Shown piece after piece: positions 17,571 through 25,628 of a DNA stretch of 64,000 bases. This DNA is from Granulosicoccus sp045106475. GTDB taxonomy: Bacteria > Pseudomonadota > Gammaproteobacteria > Granulosicoccales > Granulosicoccaceae. Made by a program: the position numbers and the translations under genes. The stretch is taken from assembly GCA_045106475.1 (NCBI GenBank), contig JBGCEO010000045.1, forward strand, positions 35,525 to 99,524, in the 5' to 3' direction. Each line of letters starts with the position of its first letter. Within the stretch, counting starts at the first letter, position 1. A model generated the notes under the pieces. The model ran no database searches, was not told the DNA's origin, and saw nothing but the letters and a program-made list of their open reading frames with translations.

Positions 17571-18872
17571 TTACCAGCCTAACCAGCCGCTGATTGCTTT
17601 TCCAACTGAACTGCCTGCAATAGCTCCGCCCACTGCACCAACAACTCCACCCACAACAGCCCCTACAGCAGCGCCAGCCGGCCCTCCTACAACAGCACCT
17701 ACCACAGCTCCTCCCTTAGCCCCACCAATTCCGCCTGCAGTAGCGCCTGCCCAGGCACCTGCTGTTTCCGTCGCCACTGCTGCAGTTTCAGTACTAAACG
17801 TGCCGTGCTCGCTCGCAGTTGAATAGATGTTGTAGCCATCCATCACCGCAGCTGCCGGGCCTGCAATACGGCTTGCACCACGCAAAGCCACACTTGTATA
17901 GCTTGCGCTCTTAACCGCTGAAACTGTATTGGGACTCACTGCAACGTCGCTGACCACGCTGGTTAGATTTCCGCCAGTGCTAGCCCTTGCTGATTGCAGA
18001 GTTCCGCTAACACTCGCATTCGGACCGTGATTGCCCGTAATTGGATTGCCTGAGAATACGTAACTCACTGGTTGACCGGTGCGTGCAAGTTGAATATCAG
18101 TGGCGAGCTGAGTTGTGCTGATACTCTTGCCTGCTTTGTCCTCGAAAAAGGTGCCGTTAAAAGCACGATCGTAGGTTCTATTGGTGTTTGCAGCGGGTGA
18201 TGGCACTTCAAATTGAGTATTGGCAAGCGTTGGGTCAAGAGCACGAGCGTTGTGCCAGGATGCCTGGCTGCTCACCATGGTGTTCATTGAGTAGTAACTG
18301 GCGCTGCCCGGTTGCGTAAACGTCTGCAGCGAGTAGCCACGATTTGGTGTGGTTGAATTTGGCGCAAATCGACCGAATTTCATACTATCCACTACATTGG
18401 TATTGCCAACCGACAATCCATTCAGATTAACGCTAGCACTGGTTATCGCTACACCAACGTTGGTTGCCTGATCAACCAATGACTGATCCGGAACTGCGTC
18501 ATCTTCGCTGCTGCTCACCGCCCCGCTGTAGCGGGAGTTCTGCGCACTGCTCTGTGCCGCATCCAAGGAACCAATTCCACTTAACTCATCGGTTGTGCTT
18601 GGTTCTGAGGATAGGCTGTCAGTGGTTGAGGGAGCCGCAGCCAATGATTCCGTACTGGTTGAATCGTCATCAGAAGCTGTGCCACCATTTTGACTGCTGG
18701 CCTGAGCTGCATCATGAGATCCAACCCCTGAAAGACTCTCGGAGGTAGTCGGCTCCGATGCCAGTGATTCAGTTGAAGTTGCATCCGAATCATTACTACT
18801 GTGGTCCACACTTGAGGAGGAATCTTGTGTGCCTGAATCCGAGGAACCACCAACGCCACTAGTACTAGTCAT
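17571..18872 (-). CDS. Repeat-rich glycine-zipper protein, candidate secreted toxin
   Basis: 433 residues from the ATG at 18872. Residues about 1-150 are Ser/Thr/Asp-rich and hold imperfect repeats of the type TSESLSGVGSHDAAQ / TDELSGIGSLDAAQ. The middle contains YDRAFNGTFFEDKAG (Asp235, Glu244, Lys246), which has the spacing of a PD-(D/E)XK nuclease core, followed by QLATDIQLARTGQPVSYVFSGNP. The C-terminus (about 370-425) is a long glycine zipper (GAVVGAVVGGPAGAAVG) able to insert in a membrane. There is no signal peptide. A soluble partner gene follows directly. A polymorphic-toxin-like role is inferred; the nuclease reading is tentative. Confidence 0.65.
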   Translation of the reverse strand: MTSTSGVGGSSDSGTQDSSSSVDHSSNDSDATSTESLASEPTTSESLSGVGSHDAAQASSQNGGTASDDDSTSTESLAAAPSTTDSLSSEPSTTDELSGIGSLDAAQSSAQNSRYSGAVSSSEDDAVPDQSLVDQATNVGVAITSASVNLNGLSVGNTNVVDSMKFGRFAPNSTTPNRGYSLQTFTQPGSASYYSMNTMVSSQASWHNARALDPTLANTQFEVPSPAANTNRTYDRAFNGTFFEDKAGKSISTTQLATDIQLARTGQPVSYVFSGNPITGNHGPNASVSGTLQSARASTGGNLTSVVSDVAVSPNTVSAVKSASYTSVALRGASRIAGPAAAVMDGYNIYSTASEHGTFSTETAAVATETAGAWAGATAGGIGGAKGGAVVGAVVGGPAGAAVGAVVGGVVGAVGGAIAGSSVGKAISGWLGW

Positions 18873-19115
18873 GATGCCAACTTCCCAAATTAGTTGTCGC
18901 CGAGCATTCGGGCCTGAACGTAACACGGGCTTGTGCTCGTTGAAATTGGGGAAAACCCTAGTAAGCGGTTTTTACTGACAACATGGTAACCATGCTGACT
19001 GCAGTGAGCTTGGCTGCTTCGCAATCAAGCAACGCCTATTTGGTACTATCAAACCTCAAGATGGTTGAAATCGTTCTTTATAGGTTCGATTACCAAACAG
19101 GGGAATCAGGAGAGT

Positions 19116-20351
19116 ATGGATACGCACATGTGTGCTCGATCGTGTTACGCAAGAATGTCGGTCATTCTTTTGGCGGCTGCGATTGCTCTGTCGGGGTGTA
19201 CTACTCTCTACAAGCCTTCTCTTCCCGCGTCTTCTGCACCTTTGGTTGCTGAGAATCTAGTAGGGGTGCTTGAACAACTCGATCGCCTGCCGGTAGAAAC
19301 CACCGTGCTCAACCTGTCGACCGATGCTTTCACAAAGGATGAGTTTGCTATCGCATTACGTCGTTCTTTGGAAGACGCTGGCTATGCTATTCGCATCTCA
19401 GGATTCGCCACTGGTGAACAGCCAGTTAGTTTTTCGGTAACCAAGAGATCCGATGCAACAGTAGGCCCTGTCATAACCTACACAGTTAGCGCCGGGGATA
19501 TCAGCGTTCGCCGCAGCTATGCAACTGCTGAAGACGGCATGCTTAAACCCATCGCGGCAATGCAGGTGCGAGGGGCCGACGCATCGCAGGTAACCGTAAA
19601 CGATGAGTTGTTTTCAAGACAGGATAAGCTTGTCTCGGGTGACTTGGCCATTCAAGGTAAAACGCTGCAGCCCCTTGTACTACCTACCAACCCCGAAACA
19701 ACCAAAAGCCCGGCAGCTATCGAACCTGTTCAACCCGAAGTACCTGTAAACAATCCTCCTGCCGCGGACGTGTTAGCGCAGACGCCTGTGGACACCGAAC
19801 AACTAGTTGCCACGTTACCCTCGGCCACCCTGCAAGAAGCACTGCCTGAACCACAAGTTCCATCCAGATCCCTGTTGGATATAGCTGCGCCTTCCATGGC
19901 CAAATCAGCACAAGCATCGGAAAAATTTGGCAGCATAGAAAGGTTGTCTGCGCTGCCGAAACAAAATGTACGTGACTTGGGTGAGTCCAATTTCGCCAGT
20001 GTTTTCGATGACTTCGGCATTGTTGATGAAGCTATCCTGCGCTTTGATAACGACTCAGTCCGCATGGGGCAAGGTAACAAGTATAGAGTTCAACGATTTG
20101 TTGAGCAGTTCAAAGTCGACAGCGACGTATTGTCGGTTATAGGCTGTTCAAATGGTCCAACCAGCCTTGCTATTGGTCAGGAAGGCTTAGCTTTGGGACG
20201 AGCGGCCCGCGTTAAGGAAGAGCTGCTATACGCAGGCGTGCCCGAGGCAAATATACTCGAAGAGGGGTGTTGGGCAGAGGACTATTTTGACAATCGGATG
20301 CCAAGACGAGGTGTCGTGTTGACCCTGAAGCGGCGTGTACCTGCCTCGTAA
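19116..20351 (+). CDS. Lipoprotein with C-terminal OmpA-like domain
   Basis: About 411 residues. Lipobox LSGC after a hydrophobic segment (MSVILLAAAIALSGC) marks it as a lipoprotein. A N-terminal domain of about 130 residues (beta-rich, containing SFSVTKRSD and ISVRRSYA) is followed by a Pro/Ala-rich linker (about 180-250) and a C-terminal region with ILRFDNDSVRMGQGNK, VIGCSNGPTSLAIGQEGLALGRAARVKEELL and GVPEANILEEGCW. This matches the OmpA-like peptidoglycan-binding fold. The ATG at 19116 follows AGGAG closely. It is divergent from the glycine-zipper gene. The architecture resembles lipoproteins of secretion or motility machines, but no such machine is in view. Confidence 0.75.
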   Translation: MDTHMCARSCYARMSVILLAAAIALSGCTTLYKPSLPASSAPLVAENLVGVLEQLDRLPVETTVLNLSTDAFTKDEFAIALRRSLEDAGYAIRISGFATGEQPVSFSVTKRSDATVGPVITYTVSAGDISVRRSYATAEDGMLKPIAAMQVRGADASQVTVNDELFSRQDKLVSGDLAIQGKTLQPLVLPTNPETTKSPAAIEPVQPEVPVNNPPAADVLAQTPVDTEQLVATLPSATLQEALPEPQVPSRSLLDIAAPSMAKSAQASEKFGSIERLSALPKQNVRDLGESNFASVFDDFGIVDEAILRFDNDSVRMGQGNKYRVQRFVEQFKVDSDVLSVIGCSNGPTSLAIGQEGLALGRAARVKEELLYAGVPEANILEEGCWAEDYFDNRMPRRGVVLTLKRRVPAS

Positions 20352-20438
20352 ATTCAGAACTATGGTGATGCTTCCCAAAGCAACGCCTTGTCTCTGGAAG
20401 GGGGCGCCATTTTGAAGGACAGTCAATCCTGTCGCAGA

Positions 20439-20858
20439 CTATCTACTGATCTGAAGTGGCTGTCTGATTCCGGTAGTACTTGAACGTACTTTGAGCACAT
20501 AAACGGTACCAGACTCTAACCCGATAAACTCAACACTCTGTCGTTTGAACGAGCGAGTGGGGTAAAACCCAATCACATCCGAATCGATCTCGATATCACA
20601 CCCCGGCAAATTTGATTGACCGGCTTTTAATTCTATTGGCTCAGGCATTAGCACAGCGCGTTCATAACCCGTACGCAAGTGCAGCAGTACGCCATTGCTA
20701 CCATAGCGCGCCTGACGGAAATCAAACCACTGGCCCATTGGTTGGACATTATCTCGCGTGATCTCTGGTTGGGTCTGGGCTAACAATGGGCGATTAAGCA
20801 GCCCTTCGGCGGAGAAAACGAGAATGAGCGATAGCACGTAAATCAGCGGTGTGGGCAT
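20439..20858 (-). CDS. Small secreted protein of unknown function
   Basis: 139 residues, N-terminal signal peptide or anchor (MPTPLIYVLSLILVFSAEG), then a beta-rich mature part with one Cys (LPGCDIEIDSD) and the end SGTVYVLKVRSS. No family recognised. It is convergent with the OmpA-like lipoprotein and divergent from the murein hydrolase gene across 280 bp. Confidence 0.7.
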   Translation of the reverse strand: MPTPLIYVLSLILVFSAEGLLNRPLLAQTQPEITRDNVQPMGQWFDFRQARYGSNGVLLHLRTGYERAVLMPEPIELKAGQSNLPGCDIEIDSDVIGFYPTRSFKRQSVEFIGLESGTVYVLKVRSSTTGIRQPLQISR

Positions 20859-21138
20859 TGGAAATCGTGATGCTCGATGACTGTTGCGGTATATGTCGTT
20901 ACTCTACCTAACTAGTCGACGTTACGCAGCAACACCGCTTAGCAAGCATATTTTTGTTAACTGGTTCACATAAAAATGCAAATGAAGCCCTGAGTAACGG
21001 GCTGTGCAATGTTCTCGGAAACAGACTTCAGCAGAGCTCATAAGAGCCCGATGGCTGCATCTTTAGTACATACTTTCCCTAATATGAATTGAATTGCGTC
21101 TCCGGTAATCTGTAGAAAATCGGGAAGGAGACGCTTTC

Positions 21139-22893
21139 ATGCCTGTTAATGGTGTCAACTCGTCAAATGCGACAGAAAATCGACAGCAGGATAATTCCCA
21201 AGGCAGGGATCTTTCGTATGAGGTGGTTCACGGCGATAGCTTGAGCGATATAGCCCGTCGTCACGGCGTTTCTCTGGATGTCGTGATCTCCGCTAATCCT
21301 CAGATTACCAACCCTGATCTCATCTATCCGGGCGACAGCGTTTTAGTGCCTGCGTCTGCTACGGCAACCGTTCAAACGGGCGATACACTGACAGCCATTG
21401 CCCGGGAATATGGAATAACGGTACAGTCAATAGTCAGCGCAAACGATATAACAAACCCTGATCTAATTTATCCTGGAGATATTCTGCGTATCCCGGCACT
21501 GGGTAGTCAAAATACTGCAGGCGCTTTACCGGGCATTAATGGCGATCCAGTTAGCGTCTCTGATGACGCCCTACCCACAGTAACTCAAGTGCCTTTGTCC
21601 AGTGACTCACCGTTTGACTACAACCAGATACAAGGTTTGGCAAACAACCCTAACGTAACGCCTGCGTTTATTGAAGAAGTCGAAGCGATAGCCGCTCGGC
21701 TTGGCGCTCAACCAGAACATTTGCTGGCAGTGATGAGTTTTGAGACAGGGGGGTCTTTCTCACCGTCTGAAACCAACTTTATTGGTGCGACGGGTTTAAT
21801 ACAGTTCATACCCTCCACAGCACGAGGGTTAGGGACGTCTACTGCACAGCTCGCGCGCATGAGTGCGGTTGAACAACTTGAATTTGTCGAAAAGTATTTT
21901 GCTCAGCCTCAATACACCGGCAAACTAGGTACTTTGGAAGGTGTTTATTCAGCTGTGCTGTCAGGCACAGCCACTCCTGATCCGGATGACACCCTGCCCG
22001 GGTTTGTGCAAGGCTCAAGTGCATACAGATCTAACAGCCCGCTTGACTACAATCGTGATGGCCGCGTTACCTCTGGCGAAGCCACATCCCAGGTAGCAGC
22101 TCGAATGTTTGGCGGTGTTAATGCCGTGCAATCGCAGCTTGTTGAGCGTGGTGCTGTCCCGACGGGGCTGCAGCCGGGTTTTGTAGATGGTCGTCTTGGT
22201 GCGCAGACGACTGCCGCTATCGTTCGTTTTCAGCAGGCAAACGGATTGCAGCCAACCGGCTATCTTGATGACGTTACTGGAAGGGCCTTGTTTGGCAACG
22301 CTGCACAAGTGTCACCGGTAGGTCAAAACACAGCGGTTGCCGGAGGTGATCTGCAACTGAGTCAATTCATCCATGAAGGTCACACGCCTGGACGTCAAAC
22401 CATCACATCGCCGGTAATCGGTGAGCTTACTATCACAGAGGGATTTATGGCCAGGGGTGGGCCGCACAGTAGTAAAAATCCGTCTTTGGCCATCTTTTCC
22501 AGTGATCCCACGGTTGCACAGGATGTCGCTGGTGGGGTGTACAACCTGGGTATCGATTATGTGACAGCTAACGGAAGAATTGACTCCTGGTTTTCCGGAA
22601 CCGTTGTCGATATAACTTCCAGTTCCAGCGGGTATGGCAACCGACTGATTGCTGTCAGTGATCAGACGTTTACTTATCAGGGGCAGGAATACCCGGTTTA
22701 TGCGCACTACGCTCATGCTGATAGCTTTACCGTTGGTGTGGGTGATCGTATTCTTGCGGGGCAGGATATCGGAGATCAGGGTAGTACCGGCCACAGTACG
22801 GGTGATCATGTGGACTTTCTGACCTGGATCCAGTTGGACAACGGATCACGCGTATTCGTTTCACCCAATCTTCTAGCGGGCGGGGCGCCCTGA
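21139..22893 (+). CDS. Multidomain murein hydrolase: LysM-LysM-transglycosylase-PG-binding-M23-like
   Basis: 584 residues. Domains: LysM about 28-72 (VVHGDSLSDIARRHG), LysM about 76-119 (VQTGDTLTAIAREYG), a lytic-transglycosylase-like domain about 175-300 with catalytic Glu in VMSFETGGSF and GATGLIQFIPSTARGLG, an EF-hand-like DYNRDGRVTSGEA, a PG-binding domain about 345-390, and an M23-like domain about 415-575 (YNLGIDY, YAHYAHAD, GSTGHSTGDHVDF). The M23-like part lacks the usual first zinc His and final His, so it may be inactive. There is no signal peptide, unusual for a cell-wall enzyme; it may be an effector or endolysin. A good AAGGAGA site precedes the ATG. Confidence 0.88.
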   Translation: MPVNGVNSSNATENRQQDNSQGRDLSYEVVHGDSLSDIARRHGVSLDVVISANPQITNPDLIYPGDSVLVPASATATVQTGDTLTAIAREYGITVQSIVSANDITNPDLIYPGDILRIPALGSQNTAGALPGINGDPVSVSDDALPTVTQVPLSSDSPFDYNQIQGLANNPNVTPAFIEEVEAIAARLGAQPEHLLAVMSFETGGSFSPSETNFIGATGLIQFIPSTARGLGTSTAQLARMSAVEQLEFVEKYFAQPQYTGKLGTLEGVYSAVLSGTATPDPDDTLPGFVQGSSAYRSNSPLDYNRDGRVTSGEATSQVAARMFGGVNAVQSQLVERGAVPTGLQPGFVDGRLGAQTTAAIVRFQQANGLQPTGYLDDVTGRALFGNAAQVSPVGQNTAVAGGDLQLSQFIHEGHTPGRQTITSPVIGELTITEGFMARGGPHSSKNPSLAIFSSDPTVAQDVAGGVYNLGIDYVTANGRIDSWFSGTVVDITSSSSGYGNRLIAVSDQTFTYQGQEYPVYAHYAHADSFTVGVGDRILAGQDIGDQGSTGHSTGDHVDFLTWIQLDNGSRVFVSPNLLAGGAP

Positions 22894-22948
22894 ATAGTTT
22901 TTAGTTAGTATGCTTCGATTAATCCAGTCAGAGCATATTGAATAAAAA

Positions 22949-23701
22949 GTGAAACTGATTAAACGCGCGCTGATTCAGGATCATAATAGGCTGCACTTGA
23001 AGAAGCTTGTCTTGCTGACTCTATCGCTATGTCTGTGCGCCTGCAGCCCAGGTACACCCTTCAAACCCGCGAGCAATTTCTCACGTGATACGACTGTTTT
23101 TGATTTTCGTCTATCGTCGTTTATCGGTAGTGCGGCAATACCTGAGTATCCGGATGCATTATTTGTAAAACAGGCTGTTTACGGAACCGGGTTTCCCGAT
23201 ACATTGCATGTGGGTATTCCTGTTAAAGGCCATTTTACGGTTACTAGCGAAATCCAGAGCGTCTATCTCATCACTCGTTCCGATATGCGCAGGGGCATGC
23301 TTGCAGTATTTTCTCATGCTCCCGACAACAATAAATTCAGTGATAAAAAAATTGGCAGAATATTGGGGCAATTTGTGCTTGATGAACCTTACCTGCGACT
23401 ACTTGGGGCGCAGGATATCAATGGAGACGGTTTTGATGAATTGATTTTTTTACAAGACGCTTTCCAGATGGGTGTTCAATTGCAGTCCATCGATATAATG
23501 AGTATCGCCAATATGCAACGCACCCTCGTCGCACAGGAACAGTTTGTCCTAGAGAACAGCTGCGATAGTGCTCAACATGAAAACGTAATCAGGGCCAGTC
23601 GGCTTGAGTTCAGCCCCGGTAGTATCCAACGCGATAACTTTGTCGCAGATTGTGTGGATGACGATGATGCTGCAGAGCCATTTTTTAAACTGGTTGACTG
23701 A
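22949..23701 (+). CDS. Lipoprotein with FG-GAP-like Ca-binding motif
   Basis: 250 residues from a GTG start. A basic N-terminus precedes LVLLTLSLCLCAC, a lipobox. One DINGDGFDELIFLQ motif resembles FG-GAP/EF-hand calcium-binding loops. The C-terminus is acidic (VDDDDAAEPF). No specific family is recognised. It lies 55 bp after the murein hydrolase gene and may share its transcript. Confidence 0.7.
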   Translation: MKLIKRALIQDHNRLHLKKLVLLTLSLCLCACSPGTPFKPASNFSRDTTVFDFRLSSFIGSAAIPEYPDALFVKQAVYGTGFPDTLHVGIPVKGHFTVTSEIQSVYLITRSDMRRGMLAVFSHAPDNNKFSDKKIGRILGQFVLDEPYLRLLGAQDINGDGFDELIFLQDAFQMGVQLQSIDIMSIANMQRTLVAQEQFVLENSCDSAQHENVIRASRLEFSPGSIQRDNFVADCVDDDDAAEPFFKLVD

Positions 23702-23787
23702 AAGACGGCGTCCGACAGTATTTATCGAAAACGAGTCGCGCTTATCACCTGTTTTGTCAGTTGTGACACCTTGTTAGACAACTGCCC

Positions 23788-24912
23788 CTAGCCATCCACG
23801 CTCGGCGGCACAAGTACAAAATTCCCGAAATGTTTCTTTTCCATGAATTCTTTCTGGGCTATCGCAATCTGCTCTAAAGGATATGTTTTTGCCACAAGCG
23901 GTTTAATTTCGCCTTTCTCTATGTAGGAAACCAGATCGCCGAAAATTGGTTCGTCCCATGCAGTGCTGCCAATGAGAGTGATGTCCTTTAAATACATATC
24001 ACGCATGTCCAGCGAAACAATGGGGCCGGCAATGGCACCTGACGAAACGTATCTTCCACCGCGTTTCAATACCTTCAACATGCTTGGAAAACCCGGGCCT
24101 GCAACGTTATCAACAACAACGCTAACGGCGTTCTCACCCAGTATTGCTACTAAATCGCTTTCGCGTTGAAACACGGCATCAGCGCCCAATTGCTTTACTT
24201 GATCCCTCTTCGAAGATCCACAAATAGCGGTAACCTTTGCGCCGCGGCGTTTTACCAATTGAACAGTGGCCGATCCTACGCCACCCGATGCTCCAGTCAC
24301 CAGCACATGATCGCGTTCATTGACAGACGCTCTGTGCAACATATTCTCCGCGGTTCCGTACGCACAGGGAATGGTCGCTAGCTCTTCATGAGTCCATGTG
24401 CAATTAACGGGAAACACCTCCGTGGCCGGCACTTTCACATATTGGGCGAACGCACCATCGAAGTCAGATGCCATCCAGATGTTGTCCATGGTGTCATAGC
24501 CATTGGGGCGCATACATGCTCGAACCAGAACTCGCTTATCTAACAGCGAACTGTGAGCAGTGTCTCCGACACCACAGACCCTGCCACAGCAATCGGTACC
24601 TTGAATAAACGGGAAGGGTGTCGCTTCGCCCCAACCGCCATCATCCTTTTGCTCAGCAGCTTGCGCTTGAATGTCGGCCGTCGAGTCAGTGCTCGCGGTG
24701 ACACTTGATGAGTACCAACCCAATCGGGTGTTGATTTCAGTGTTGTTGACGCCAGCAGCCAGCACTTGCAAAAGAACTTCACCCGCTGCCGGCTGAGGAA
24801 CGGGCACCACTTTGAATTCGAGTTTGTCATAACCACCGTTTCCAGTTGTCACGACTGCCAGCATGGTGGAAGCACCTTTGGAAATCTCAAAACGATTTGG
24901 CTGATCTTTCAT
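23788..24912 (-). CDS. MDR-family zinc-binding alcohol dehydrogenase / quinone oxidoreductase
   Basis: 374-residue NAD(P)H-dependent oxidoreductase of the medium-chain superfamily. GroES-like N-terminal domain (PAAGEVLLQVLAAGVNNTEIN, then IQGTDCCGRVCGVG), Rossmann motif VLVTGASGGVGSATVQLVKRRG, and VVVDNVAGPGFPSMLKVLKRGGRYV. An in-frame ATG at residue 17 (MLAVVTTGNGG), preceded by AAAGGTG, is the more typical start for the family. An insert at about 80-110 (Asp/Gln-rich) is unusual. The substrate is unknown. It stands alone. Confidence 0.88.
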   Translation of the reverse strand: MKDQPNRFEISKGASTMLAVVTTGNGGYDKLEFKVVPVPQPAAGEVLLQVLAAGVNNTEINTRLGWYSSSVTASTDSTADIQAQAAEQKDDGGWGEATPFPFIQGTDCCGRVCGVGDTAHSSLLDKRVLVRACMRPNGYDTMDNIWMASDFDGAFAQYVKVPATEVFPVNCTWTHEELATIPCAYGTAENMLHRASVNERDHVLVTGASGGVGSATVQLVKRRGAKVTAICGSSKRDQVKQLGADAVFQRESDLVAILGENAVSVVVDNVAGPGFPSMLKVLKRGGRYVSSGAIAGPIVSLDMRDMYLKDITLIGSTAWDEPIFGDLVSYIEKGEIKPLVAKTYPLEQIAIAQKEFMEKKHFGNFVLVPPSVDG

Positions 24913-25056
24913 GACACGGCTATGTTGTATCTGTCGCGCTTGATAGATTAGCCGAGCTGCTTCTTGTTTGCCAGACTGTTAAGACTCGTTAGTAGGGGTT
25001 TTTGATAATGAGAGTTACTTTCTCGCACAGTAGACTTCCCGGCAACTTCAAATGAG

Positions 25057-25405
25057 GTGTTTACCGGTAAACTACTCGGTGACCGGCTTGGGGTAGATCC
25101 CCGTGAGGTAGGTACTTGTATTATTCTAAAGACTAGTGAGACGCTGGTGCCTCAGGGTGGTCTGGTTGCGTTGTTCGGTAATATTGCTCCAGATCACAGA
25201 CGATCATTTCATCTTCCCGCAGAATGCGGGATCCAAAAGTGTTCCCGGTATGCCAGAAGCCGGGTATCTGCCTAGTCCTGGGAGGCTTTGCGCTAAGGGT
25301 ATGGTACAAATTTCCCATGCGCGAATGTCTGGTACTGCGTTTGGCACCATCGTACTGTATGCCTGCCCTGAGAGCGCTGCGGATGGCGCTGGTGCGAACA
25401 TGTGA
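25057..25405 (+). pseudogene. Remnant of IlvD/Edd-family dehydratase
   Basis: Two reading frames together give the C-terminal part of a dihydroxy-acid/sugar-acid dehydratase: one frame (to about 25200) reads GDRLGVDPREVG...QGGLVALFGNIAPD; the next frame reads NAGSKSVPGMPEAGYLPSP...ISHARMSGTAFGTIVLYACPESAADG. Between them a frameshift occurs and roughly 60 residues expected in the family are missing. The N-terminal domain with the Fe-S cysteines is gone. It is clearly non-functional. It lies between the MDR gene and pntA. The rest of 24913-25628 shows no gene. Confidence 0.85.
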
Positions 25406-25628
25406 ATTGATACAACCGTCTTTGGGCACAATGCGGATCGACTGACGGGTCGATGGCCCAGAATTAGAACAACATGGTGTGGCTTGGGCTCAACGATTGT
25501 GTCACTTGAGGGCAGACGGGGTTATGATCTGTTATCGCCAATGAAGTCAGTCAGGCAATTGAGGGTTGCGACTCACCGTTTTTCTGCAGGCTTAAAGAAT
25601 ACTATAAATTTCTCAGGGGAGACTCAGA

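Noticed and set aside
22015..22809. Two minus-strand frames inside the murein hydrolase gene
   Set aside because: Antisense shadows; the plus-strand gene has five recognisable domains.
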